Shown: positions 7,475 through 17,100 of the stretch, piece by piece
Layout: every line of letters starts with the position of its first letter
Numbering within the stretch: position 1 is the stretch's first letter
DNA from: Gemmatimonadota bacterium
GTDB lineage: Bacteria > Latescibacterota > UBA2968 > GCA-2709665
Length of the DNA stretch: 64,000 nucleotides
NCBI GenBank assembly: GCA_028874335.1
Contig: JAPPJY010000037.1
Coordinates: forward strand, 1 to 64,000
Reading direction: 5' to 3'
The notes under the pieces: model-generated
The model's database searches: none
Told to the model about the DNA's origin: nothing
What the model saw: the letters and a program-made list of their open reading frames with translations, nothing else
Program-made: the position numbers and the translations under genes

Positions 7475-9010
7475 ATGGATACGGATGTCATCGTCGTCGG
7501 CGCCGGCCACAACGGCCTGACTGCCGCCGCCTACCTGGCAAGAGCCGGGCTCGACGTCAGCGTGTTCGAGCGCCGGTCCTTTGTCGGCGGCGCGTCAATC
7601 ACCGAAGAACTCTGGCCGGGGTTTCACTTTTCAACCTGTGCCCACATGATCCACGGCCTGCCCCCCAGGATAATACGGGACCTCGATCTCTACGAACGCG
7701 GAATGAAAATGCTGCCCCGCGAGGGGTACATCCGCCTTCGTCCCGACGGCACGTATCATGGACCATCGGATCACGACTCGCCCAGGAATCGAACCCACCG
7801 GAGCCGCCTCACCGGCAGCGAACGCGCGGACACTCGACGGTACGGTGAATTCAAGCGGACGCTCTCGGACGTCGTGACCCCTTACAGGTTCCAGGCGCCC
7901 CCACCGCTTGAAGAGGTACGTTCCACGATTGCCGGCACACCGTCGGCCCAGGTGCTCGACAGGGCCATTTCGACCCGGATCCGTGAACTTCAGGACGAAT
8001 TCCTGTCCACCGACCACCTGAAGGACCTCCACGCAACGGAAGGCGCCGCGGTCGGCCGAAATCCACTGGGACTTCACTTTGCGTACAGTTCCATCAACCG
8101 CCCGGACGCCGAAACCGGCGAGGCCCATCCCTACGGCTACGTCAAGGGCGGAATGGGCGCCGTGAGCAATGCCATTGCCGACGCGGCGCGAGAAGCCGGC
8201 GCGGCCATCCATCTCAATGCCGGCGTAGACGGATTCCTCGTGGATGAAAACGCCGTGATCGGTGTGCGACTGGAAGACGGACGGGAAGTCCGCAGCCGAA
8301 TCACCGTCTCCAACCTGGACCCCAAGCGCACGTTCCTCAGGCTCATGCCTGCCGAATCGGTTAACGGCAGGCTGCGCAAGCGCCTCGAGGGTCTGATCAC
8401 CCACGTGAGCTGCTACAAGCTGCTCGCCGTTATCAGCGAAGCCCCGCAATGGAGGTTCTGGGACGGTGATCCTGAACAGCCCTACCGGGGCGCCATCACC
8501 CTGAATGCATCCAGGCCGGAGGTCGATGCGGCATACGATGAACTGGAAGCAGGCCTGCCGGTTCGGAAACCCGTCATCAGTTTTTCAATGCCCTCGTTCG
8601 CGGACCCCACCCTTACCCAACCCGGCTATCACACGGCTTCCGTGTGGATCTATCCCGCGCCCGCGCGGCTCCGGCAGGGCGCGTGGGACGACGTCCGGGA
8701 CGAGATCGCCGATGGCATCATCGATCAGATCACCCAATTCGCTCCCAACTTCAGATCCTCCATTCGAAACCATATCTTCCGGACGCCGCACGACATCGAG
8801 CGTGAGAACGGCCTGACGGACGGATGTATCTGGCACGTGCAGCACGCCGGCGAACATCTCTTCTGGAACCGGCCCCTTCCGGAGCTCTCGCAATATCGGG
8901 CCCCGCACCGGGGCCTGTACCTTTGCGGCGCGGGGCAGCATCCCGGCGGAGAAGTCAGTGGCATTCCGGGCCACAATGCCGCGCAGGAAATCCTCAGGGA
9001 TCTTGCCTGA
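7475..9010 (+). CDS. Phytoene-dehydrogenase-like FAD-dependent oxidoreductase
   Basis: 511 residues. The N-terminal dinucleotide-binding motif VVGAGHNGLTAAAYLARAG starts at about residue 7, followed by VFERRSFVGGASITEE, the CrtI-type continuation. A second signature near the C-terminus, CGAGQHPGGEVSGIPGHNAA, is the FAD-contacting end of the carotenoid desaturase/NAD(P)-FAD amine-oxidase superfamily. The family also includes retinol saturases and enzymes of unknown substrate. No carotenoid genes are nearby, so a carotenoid role is not supported. It follows repeat B1 and precedes the heparinase gene on the same strand. Confidence 0.82.
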   Translation: MDTDVIVVGAGHNGLTAAAYLARAGLDVSVFERRSFVGGASITEELWPGFHFSTCAHMIHGLPPRIIRDLDLYERGMKMLPREGYIRLRPDGTYHGPSDHDSPRNRTHRSRLTGSERADTRRYGEFKRTLSDVVTPYRFQAPPPLEEVRSTIAGTPSAQVLDRAISTRIRELQDEFLSTDHLKDLHATEGAAVGRNPLGLHFAYSSINRPDAETGEAHPYGYVKGGMGAVSNAIADAAREAGAAIHLNAGVDGFLVDENAVIGVRLEDGREVRSRITVSNLDPKRTFLRLMPAESVNGRLRKRLEGLITHVSCYKLLAVISEAPQWRFWDGDPEQPYRGAITLNASRPEVDAAYDELEAGLPVRKPVISFSMPSFADPTLTQPGYHTASVWIYPAPARLRQGAWDDVRDEIADGIIDQITQFAPNFRSSIRNHIFRTPHDIERENGLTDGCIWHVQHAGEHLFWNRPLPELSQYRAPHRGLYLCGAGQHPGGEVSGIPGHNAAQEILRDLA

Positions 9011-9146
9011 TGCTCGAATCGGCCGGACCGAAGCGTCATCCGATGGCCGCCTTCTCTCCGTCCGGGAGAGGGTCGTCGCGTGTTTTGCCGCCGCTTGAGC
9101 GCTATCCGGCGTGACATCCTCGAGTCCCCGTCTTTCAAGGTGCCCC

Positions 9147-12110
9147 ATGCCCGGCGAACATTTCATCGCCTCCGAAGAGATCGCCAACGCGCGCCGCAAC
9201 ATTGAACGAATGTCCTGGGCTGCCGCCGAGCGGGATGCTGCCGTCGATTGTGCCCAACGATGGCTTGATCTTGACGATGACACCCTGTGGTCGCTGGTGA
9301 CCGGGCAAACCATCGGGCGCAGCACCAACGCAAGCGTCGTCAAGGGATGTCCGCAATGCGGCGACGGCATCAATCTTTATGGAGGCGCCTTCAAAGTCGA
9401 CGTCTTCCGCGACCCCTGGAAAATTACGTGCCCCAACTGCGGCGGCCGGTTCCCCGGCAACGACTATGCCGCTTTCTACACGAGCGGCATCGGTCTCGAC
9501 GGACGCTTTCGCCCCGAAAATGCCGACCGCAGCCTGCTCTTCAATACGCAACATCCGGACAGGAACGACCCTCTTTTCACCTGGTGCGTGGACGACGGTA
9601 CGGGCTGGACCGACGATACCGGAGAATCATTCAAACTCATTGGCGTCTATGGACACTATGGTATCTGGAACGAAATAAGGACCGCCTGCCAGGGGTTGAA
9701 GCGGGCATTCCTGCTCTCGGGCAACCCCGCGTACGCGCACAAGGCCGGAATTCTCCTGGCCAGAATCGCCGACGTCTATCCCTATATGCACTGGTCCTAC
9801 TGGGCGGAACTCGGATTCTTCAACTCGGACGGATTGAGCGGCCGGGGTCGTATCTACGGCCGAATCTGGGAGCCGGGCCTGCTCATCGCCTTTTCGGAAT
9901 GTTACGATGCCGTCCGAACCGCGTGGCGGGATGATGACCCGCTCTTCACGTTTCTCTCACGCAAACAGATCGTCCATGGTTTGTGTTCTCAGAACAACGT
10001 GGACGAACTGTGCCGCCATATTGAAAGTCGTATCATACGCGAGGGCATCGCCGCCATCCTCGCGGGAGACGTCGCCCGAAACGAACCCGGCGACCAGGTT
10101 ACGATGGCTGTCCTCTCCGTCGCCCTGGATGCGGACGATACCGACCACTGGCTGGACTGGGTCTTCAAGGCCGGCAAACTGCGCGGTCAAAAGCCGAGCG
10201 GCGGACACATCCCGATACTGTTCGCGGGAGAAATCGACCGGGACGGGATCGGTTCCGAAGCCGCGCCGTCCTACAGCCTGGGCTGGCTCCACAAATCCCA
10301 GGGCATGAACGATCTGGACCGTGTACTTGGATGCCGGCGCTCGTACACCCGTCACAACATCCGTCGATACCTGCGGTACAGGCAGATGTTCCTGGGCCAC
10401 ATCCGCATGATCTGTCTGGGCAGATACATCCCAAACATCGGCGACACGGGCCAGACCGGTAACCCCAACCTTTGCGGTCTCACCGTCGAACAATGTCTGG
10501 AAGGCCTGGAGCTGTTCGGCGATCCCATTTTCGCCAGAGCTGCGCACCACCTCGTTGGCGGAGACCTGACACGGATTCATGGCAGCATCTTCAGCGGGGA
10601 TCCGGAAGCCATCCGGCGTCGGGTGGCAGAGGCCGTAGCGCGGCACGGGCCCTTCCGCCTCGATTCTGACGTGATGACGGGGTATGGGCTGGCACTTCTC
10701 AGAGACGGCGCGGAGGACACTGAACGCACCCTGTGGCTCTATTACGGCCGCAACACCGGCCACGGGCATGCGGATCGATTGAATCTGGGCCTCTACGCCT
10801 TCGGATTGGACCTGCTGCCGGACCTGGGCTATCCCGAACACGCGCGCGTATGGCCGAAACGCTCAGGCTGGACCAGCCATACCGTCTCCCACAACACCGT
10901 CCTTGTCGATCGAAGCAAACAGAAAGGCGGCTACTCCGGAAAGCTCGACTTCTGCGCAACCACCGGGGAAGCTCAGGTGGTCTCCGTTTCATCCTCCGAC
11001 GTCTACCCGCAGTGCTCGGTCTACCGCCGCACGAGCGCGCTGGTGCGCATTTCCGATACGGACTTCTATGCGGCAGACCTCTTCCAGGTCGCCGGCGGTT
11101 CGTCACACCACTTCCTCTTCCACGCAGCCGAAGGGATCGTCAGGACCGGGGGCCTCGAGTTGACGCCGCAGGATAAAGGCACCTACGCGGGTGAAAACGT
11201 CAAGTTCGGAGAATTTTACGATGGCGAAGTACGTAACTACAGAGGCAGCGGCTTCCAGTACCTTTACGACGTAAAGCGTTGTGCAGCCGCGGCCGGGACG
11301 GTCTCCGTCGACTGGACCATTACCGATACGTGGCAGGCGCTCCCCTCATCATCCGGGCCCGGCGCCGCGACCGACGTTCACCTGCGATGGAACCTGATAA
11401 ATCCCCCTGGCGAGATTGCCCTCTGTCACGGAGATCCACCTGGCAACAAACCCGGCAATCCCCGACGGCTTACCTATGGCATCGTCGCCCATGAGGGTGA
11501 ACCGCCCCTCGAATCCGGCTATTTGAGCATCATCGAGGCATTCAGAAGAAAACGGAATCTTGTGCGAATTGAAGAGGTTGACCTCCCTGGCGGACCCGCT
11601 CTCCGTGCCCTGAGGGTCCGCCTTCCGGATGAATGTATCCACACAGTCATTTTCGGCGACGGGCACAGCTACGTGAAAATAGACGGCCGCATTTGCTTCA
11701 ACGGCAGGTTCGGGATTTTTGCAGAATCAAAAAAAGGCCCGCAATGGGCCACGCTCGTTGGCGGGACCGTCATCGGCACTGAGTCGCACGGCATCCGGAT
11801 GTCGGAAGCCGCCTGGACCGGCATCGTCTCCACCCGCGAGCCCGGGGTCATCCACACAACAGAACCACCACCCGACCGACCCCTCTCAGGCGAATACATC
11901 TCCATCCGAAACGAAAATGAACGCGATGCCTGCTATCGGATCCAAAGCGTCGAGCGCAAGAACGACAGGACCTTCATCCGGGTCGGCGACGAGAATTTCG
12001 TCCGCGGTATGGTGGACGACCTGGATTACACAAAGGGATTCCGCTACGACTTTGAGCCGGGTGACACGTTCGAGGTTGTCCACGCCGGATTCAAGCGCTG
12101 GGTAAATTGA
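9147..12110 (+). CDS. Heparinase II/III-like polysaccharide lyase with N-terminal CxxC pairs
   Basis: 987 residues from the ATG at 9147, chosen for its AAGG site; an open frame also starts at 9111. Two zinc-ribbon-like pairs, CPQC (about 68-71) and CPNC (about 95-98), sit near the N-terminus. A long alpha/alpha toroid follows, then the heparinase signature NTGHGHADRLNLGLYAFG near residue 537 and SHNTVLVDRS, with a beta-sandwich C-terminal part. The family cleaves uronic-acid-containing glycans such as heparan, alginate or ulvan-like chains. No signal peptide is evident, which is unusual for a lyase; either a different start is used or it acts on imported oligosaccharides. The 136 bp upstream hold nothing recognisable. 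Confidence 0.82.
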   Translation: MPGEHFIASEEIANARRNIERMSWAAAERDAAVDCAQRWLDLDDDTLWSLVTGQTIGRSTNASVVKGCPQCGDGINLYGGAFKVDVFRDPWKITCPNCGGRFPGNDYAAFYTSGIGLDGRFRPENADRSLLFNTQHPDRNDPLFTWCVDDGTGWTDDTGESFKLIGVYGHYGIWNEIRTACQGLKRAFLLSGNPAYAHKAGILLARIADVYPYMHWSYWAELGFFNSDGLSGRGRIYGRIWEPGLLIAFSECYDAVRTAWRDDDPLFTFLSRKQIVHGLCSQNNVDELCRHIESRIIREGIAAILAGDVARNEPGDQVTMAVLSVALDADDTDHWLDWVFKAGKLRGQKPSGGHIPILFAGEIDRDGIGSEAAPSYSLGWLHKSQGMNDLDRVLGCRRSYTRHNIRRYLRYRQMFLGHIRMICLGRYIPNIGDTGQTGNPNLCGLTVEQCLEGLELFGDPIFARAAHHLVGGDLTRIHGSIFSGDPEAIRRRVAEAVARHGPFRLDSDVMTGYGLALLRDGAEDTERTLWLYYGRNTGHGHADRLNLGLYAFGLDLLPDLGYPEHARVWPKRSGWTSHTVSHNTVLVDRSKQKGGYSGKLDFCATTGEAQVVSVSSSDVYPQCSVYRRTSALVRISDTDFYAADLFQVAGGSSHHFLFHAAEGIVRTGGLELTPQDKGTYAGENVKFGEFYDGEVRNYRGSGFQYLYDVKRCAAAAGTVSVDWTITDTWQALPSSSGPGAATDVHLRWNLINPPGEIALCHGDPPGNKPGNPRRLTYGIVAHEGEPPLESGYLSIIEAFRRKRNLVRIEEVDLPGGPALRALRVRLPDECIHTVIFGDGHSYVKIDGRICFNGRFGIFAESKKGPQWATLVGGTVIGTESHGIRMSEAAWTGIVSTREPGVIHTTEPPPDRPLSGEYISIRNENERDACYRIQSVERKNDRTFIRVGDENFVRGMVDDLDYTKGFRYDFEPGDTFEVVHAGFKRWVN

Positions 12111-12366
12111 ATCAGAATCAGGAACCTGAAATTGGTGCCGAATCCCATCCCCTGTTCCTGATGGTTGCACTGAAGCCGCTGGCGGGTCTTCTCGGCATCT
12201 CAAAAGACACAGACGTGGCACCGGCGATGAGGGGTATTTCTTCTGCTCTCGTCCCGGAATTGCGTCACGTTGACAATTATGGCGGAAACAACTCCAACAG
12301 TTGAGTAGACGCTTCCAGCCGCAAGGTGCGTCGTTTGTCTCAGCTGCTTCCGGGCGTCAATCTACC

Positions 12367-12729
12367 ATGTCCAAGGCTCTTCTCATCGTCGATCACGGCT
12401 CAACCCTGGACGAAGCCAATCGTATGCTGGAAGACGTTGCAGAAATCGTGAGGCGGAAACGTCCGGGGCTGATTGTGCACATCGCCCATATGGAACTCGC
12501 CCGGCCCACCCTGGAAGATGGCGTTGAAGCCTGCGTTCGCGACGGGGCAGCCGAAGTGATCGTTCACCCCTACATGCTCTCGCCCGGCCGCCACGCCACG
12601 CGCGACATTCCCGCCATGGTCGAACGGGCCGCGGTTCGTTTTCCGGGCGTCGCATTCCGGGTCACAGGACCCCTGGGCATCCACGACAAAATCGGAGAGG
12701 TCGTTATCGAACGCGCGGGCCTCGCATGA
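12367..12729 (+). CDS. CbiX-like single-domain chelatase family protein
   Basis: 120 residues from the ATG at 12367; the open frame to 12301 lacks support. The sequence reads LLIVDHGSTLDEANR, then HIAHMELARPTLEDGV, then HPYMLSPGRHATRDIP. These are the three landmarks of sirohydrochlorin cobaltochelatase or ferrochelatase CbiX/SirB, including the metal-site histidines in DHGS and GRH. The length fits the small single-domain form that dimerises. No other cobalamin or siroheme gene is nearby, so the metal and substrate are open. The 256 bp upstream, after the heparinase, contain no clear signal. Confidence 0.8.
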   Translation: MSKALLIVDHGSTLDEANRMLEDVAEIVRRKRPGLIVHIAHMELARPTLEDGVEACVRDGAAEVIVHPYMLSPGRHATRDIPAMVERAAVRFPGVAFRVTGPLGIHDKIGEVVIERAGLA

Positions 12730-12802
12730 TTCTCCCCTCACGTTTCTTCCTTTCTACGGATCCCGCTCAACTTCACCGCACCGCCGGCAACCGGGAACTC
12801 AG

Positions 12803-13999
12803 ATGCGATTGACGCAACGTCCACTTCTCCGGGTCTGTCTGATTACCTATGCGCACACCACCGTCGATTTCTATATGACCCTGTTTCCGCCGCTGCTGGC
12901 CCTCTTCAAGGAAATCTACGGGCTGACGCTGGTGGAAGCTTCCCTCCTGCCGATGGTGGTTTCTCTTTTCGGCAACATCCCGCAACCGTTCATGGGCTAC
13001 ATCGGCGATCGGACCAATCGTGTTCGGCTCGCCGCGCTCGGCGTTCTCGCGTGCGGCCTCTGCGTTTCCGCAATCGGTACGTTACCCACGGTGGCGGTGC
13101 TGGCCGGCTTTCTGGTTCTGGCCTCGCTGGGTTCCTCTCTGTTTCATCCCACGGCCGGCGGTCTGGTGACGACTTCAATGCCCGGACGATCCAACTTTGC
13201 AATGGCCATTTTCCTCACCGGCGGACCTCTGGGCATGGCCATCGCTCCGGTAACGGGGACCCAGGTCGTTTCGCGCTACGGCCTGGAGTCCCTCTGGATC
13301 GTTGTCTTTCCCTGTCTTGCGGCCGCGGCGGTGCTTTTTCGCATGTACGGGACCGGCGCTCGTCCCGAGAGCACGAAGGCGTCGGTCCGCATCAACTTTG
13401 CGTTACTTCGGACGTCGGCCATGCGTCCCCTCTGGATCCTGTATGCGATTGCGGTGTTCCGATCCCTGGTACACGCGGCCTGCGTAAGCTTCATCTCCAT
13501 ACTCGGCCACGAAAGGTTGTGGGAGATTTCCAAAATCGGCTGGGTGTTGTCCGCCTATCTGATCGCGGCCACGCTGGGCCGTCTGGCCGGCGGGTATCTC
13601 GGCGACCGCGTGGCGCCTCGCAGGCTTCTGGGCTGGTCCTGCGCGTTCTCGACCGTTTTCTACGTTGTCTTCTGCTTCACCTCCGGACCCGTCTCGCTCG
13701 TGTGTTTTCTTTTTGCCGGGTTCATTTTCGACCTGGGCGCCACGACCAATATCGTACTTGCGCAGCGCATCCTGCCGCAGCACGCCAGCACGGCCACGGG
13801 ACTTGTGATGGGTTTTGCATGGGGCATCTCGGGCCTTATGCTTCCGGTCATCGGTCTCCTTGCAGATGTCACAACCATGGGGTTTGCCCTGGCTTGCGTG
13901 TCCCTCATTCTGCTGCCGTCCGCCGCGCTGGTGGCCGCACTGCCGGGAACCCCGGACCGGGGAGGCGCCGGAGCTCTATCGGATCGTCAATCGACATAA
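12803..13999 (+). CDS. MFS transporter, fosmidomycin-resistance (Fsr)-like
   Basis: 398 residues with about twelve hydrophobic segments. The N-terminal pattern HTTVDFYMTLFPPLLALFK and the later GSSLFHPTAGGLVTTS resemble the Fsr branch of the major facilitator superfamily, in which the LFHP segment is characteristic. GYIGDRTNR between helices 2 and 3 is the superfamily's GxxxDRxxR loop. Probably an inner-membrane efflux pump for a small molecule; the substrate is unknown. It is 73 bp downstream of the CbiX-like gene and about 100 bp upstream of the subtilase gene, all on the plus strand. Confidence 0.82.
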   Translation: MRLTQRPLLRVCLITYAHTTVDFYMTLFPPLLALFKEIYGLTLVEASLLPMVVSLFGNIPQPFMGYIGDRTNRVRLAALGVLACGLCVSAIGTLPTVAVLAGFLVLASLGSSLFHPTAGGLVTTSMPGRSNFAMAIFLTGGPLGMAIAPVTGTQVVSRYGLESLWIVVFPCLAAAAVLFRMYGTGARPESTKASVRINFALLRTSAMRPLWILYAIAVFRSLVHAACVSFISILGHERLWEISKIGWVLSAYLIAATLGRLAGGYLGDRVAPRRLLGWSCAFSTVFYVVFCFTSGPVSLVCFLFAGFIFDLGATTNIVLAQRILPQHASTATGLVMGFAWGISGLMLPVIGLLADVTTMGFALACVSLILLPSAALVAALPGTPDRGGAGALSDRQST

Positions 14000-14102
14000 A
14001 CGGAACCTCCGGCCGGGTGTTCCGTCCATAACGAATGGGCCATCGAAAGCAGACGGATCGGATTTGCAGAGTGACGAAGCGTCATTTTCCTGGAGAGGGA
14101 CT

Positions 14103-17100
14103 TTGAATCGAACCATCCGGGCGCAGGCGATTTCAGCCATATTTCAAGTCTTGATTTTGTCTTCTGCCTTCAGTTCCGCAAAGGCTCAGCCCGCGTACTC
14201 TCCGGGACAGATTCTTGTGAGGTTCAGGTCGGCGGCGGCCAAGACCGCTGCGGGAAGCCTGGAAAGCCTGCATGTGCGGTTTGGCGCCGGCACGCCCGAG
14301 CCCGTGTTTCAGCCAGCCGCCGCCCCGGCCAAACGCGCCCTCGGATTGGCGCAGGTTTACCGCCTCGAGATTGACCCGGGCGCAAGTCCCGTGGAAGCCG
14401 CGGCCGCCTACACGGAGCACCCGGACGTCCTCTATGCACAGCCCGTCCACCTCTTCACCCATCACGGCGCGCCCGACGACCCCCGGCTGCCCGATCAGTA
14501 CGGCCTGGAGCAGATCAGATGGCAAAACCTTGTGGATGGCCTGCCGCCGGGCGAACAGGACGTCATCGTCGCCATCATCGACTCCGGCGTGGACTATACC
14601 CACGAAGACCTGGCGGACAATATCTGGATCAACACCGTTGAAGCATCCGGTCGGCCGGGCATCGACGACGACAACAACGGGTACGTGGACGACATTCGCG
14701 GATGGGACTTCACCCACACCCCGACGCTCCCTGCAAAGGGAGACTACCTCTTGCCCGACAACGATCCCATGGACGAATCCAGCCACGGCACCCGTGTTGC
14801 CGGTATTGCCGCGGCGGTAACGGACAACGGCCTGGGTATCGCCGGCGTGGCGCCGGACGCCGCGCTGATGTCACTTCGCGCGGGCGTGACGCTGCAATCC
14901 GACCTTACGTTTCTCGAAGAAGACGACCTCGCCGCCTCCATACTCTATGCCGTGGAAAACGGCGCACATATCATCAATATGAGCTGGGGAGGGCCGGAAA
15001 GCGCGTTCCTCATCCGCGACGTGGTGCGCTATGCGGCCGCCAACGGCATTGTTCTCGTCACTTCCGCCGGAAACAGCGGCGAATTGGGTCTTTCCTACCC
15101 GGCCGCAATGGACGAAACCATTGCCGTGGGGGCTACGGCGCCGCAAGACCGGATTGCGGCATTCAGCAGCCGGGGGGTCCCGCTCGACCTCGTCGCGCCC
15201 GGCTCCGGCACGCTGACGACCCTTCCGGGGAACCGGTACGCGTACGCCTCCGGCACGTCCTTCGCGGCGCCCCACGTTTCCGGCCTGGCGGCGCTTGTTC
15301 TCTCCGGTCGTCCCGATCTCAACGCCGAACAGGTCCGCACGCTGCTCGCGGCGTCCGTGATCGACCTCGGGGAGGAGGGTTGGGACAGCAGCAGCGGCGC
15401 CGGCCGGATCGATGGGTTGAAGTTGCTCGAAAGAACGACGGGGTGGACCGATCCCCCCGTCGTGCGATTCGACCACCCGAGGACGGACAACGGCGCCAGG
15501 CGCAGCGTCGACATCATCGCCCGGGCCGATGGACCCAACGTTGCCGGTTACGTACTGTACTCGGGCACGGGAGATGATCCTCAATCCTGGACCCGGATCG
15601 CAGGTGGTCCGCCGGGATCGAACATACGGCATTCCTGGACGCCCGATACACAGGCCGACACCACCGCCATCCTGCGCCTGCTGGCCCGGCTGACGGACGG
15701 AACCGCAGTGGAAGATCGGGTACGAATCGGCATCCGGCCGGACTTGCTGGTGATATCGAAGGCGTCTTTCGCACCCATACTCATCGGAAACCGTCAGACA
15801 TACCACGCCGAGTGGTATACCAGACGTCCTTCCCGCGGCGCCCTGCTCTATCGATCGACCGCGGCGACGCGGGAAGACACCCTGTTCTCGGAAATCATCT
15901 ACACCCGACATCGCGTCACCCTGCCTCCGGACCTCGCGCCGGGTCCCCTGGTATACCGGATCATGGCCCGGGACGCCGCCGGACAGGCCGTGGTCTCCGA
16001 TGCGTTGTCATTCGAGGTGAATCCGCTTCGCCTCTCCTCACGCGGTTTCGTTCAGGTCGCCGCCCTGCCCGACGGGTATCTTGCAAACGAGACCGCCGAC
16101 TTCGACATGGACGGGCGGCCCGAAGTCGTACTGATGCCCTACGTCAGCGGCCGTCCCTACAACGCGAATCTGATCATGGAACGCGGCGACGACGGAAACT
16201 TCACAACCGTCTTCCGAACGAACGACGCGTTTCTGCCCTGGGCCCTGGGCGACGCGAACAACGACGGACGCACCGACCTTCTGGGCATTAACTTTCCCCG
16301 CACCAACATCGCGCGCCTCCGGCTCTTTGTCGGGACTCCGTTTCCGTCCGAAACCCTGCTGGATCTCCCTGAAGCCCAGGGCGGCGAAATCATAGACGTC
16401 GACGGTGACGGCAGAAACGAGATCGTGGCCCTCTCGGCGCTGACAAGGGACATTCGTGTATTTGAGAGTACCAGAGAAGGCGCCTTCATCGGAGGCGCCT
16501 CCCTCTCGAATCCCACGGACGGCTCCAACTGGCCCGGACTTCGGCCCGTCGTTGCAGATCTGAATGGCAACGGGCGGAAGGAAATCCTCTCCGGAGATGA
16601 CGACGGAGACCTCTGGATCTATGAAGCCCTTCAGGGCGGCGGTTTCGCACAGACGTGGAAACTGGCGGGTAGCGACAGCACCAACACCCACTGGATAGGC
16701 GGCGGCGCCGATATCGACGATGACGGCGACGTGGAGTTCGTCGTCGCCCGCGCGGCGGAAGACCGGAACGACGCGCTCAACGGGCGGTGGAACCTCGAAA
16801 TCTACAGCGCGGACGGACCGACTTCCTATGCTCTGGAATGGTCGATTCGCGTCTCGGGCGTGATTTCCACGGGAAACGGCATTGCGACCGGGGACGTGGA
16901 CGGCGACGGTATACCCGACCTCGCCGTCTGTCTGCTCCCGGACCTCTACCTGATCCGCGCCACGGGGCCGGATTCGTACGAGCCCGTCTGGCACGAGACC
17001 GTTTCATTGACGTACCGTCCCCTCATTGCGGATCTGGACAGGGATGGTTACGCGGAGTTGCTCTACAACCGGGACGGCGCCGTGCGTCTGATGGAACGTA

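Noticed and set aside
12270..12310. TTGACA near the CbiX-like gene as a promoter
   Set aside because: No acceptable -10 box at 15-19 bp downstream.
13815..14102. N-terminal extension of the subtilase gene
   Set aside because: It overlaps the MFS gene in another frame and precedes a normal signal peptide; the TTG at 14103 with a ribosome site is a better start.
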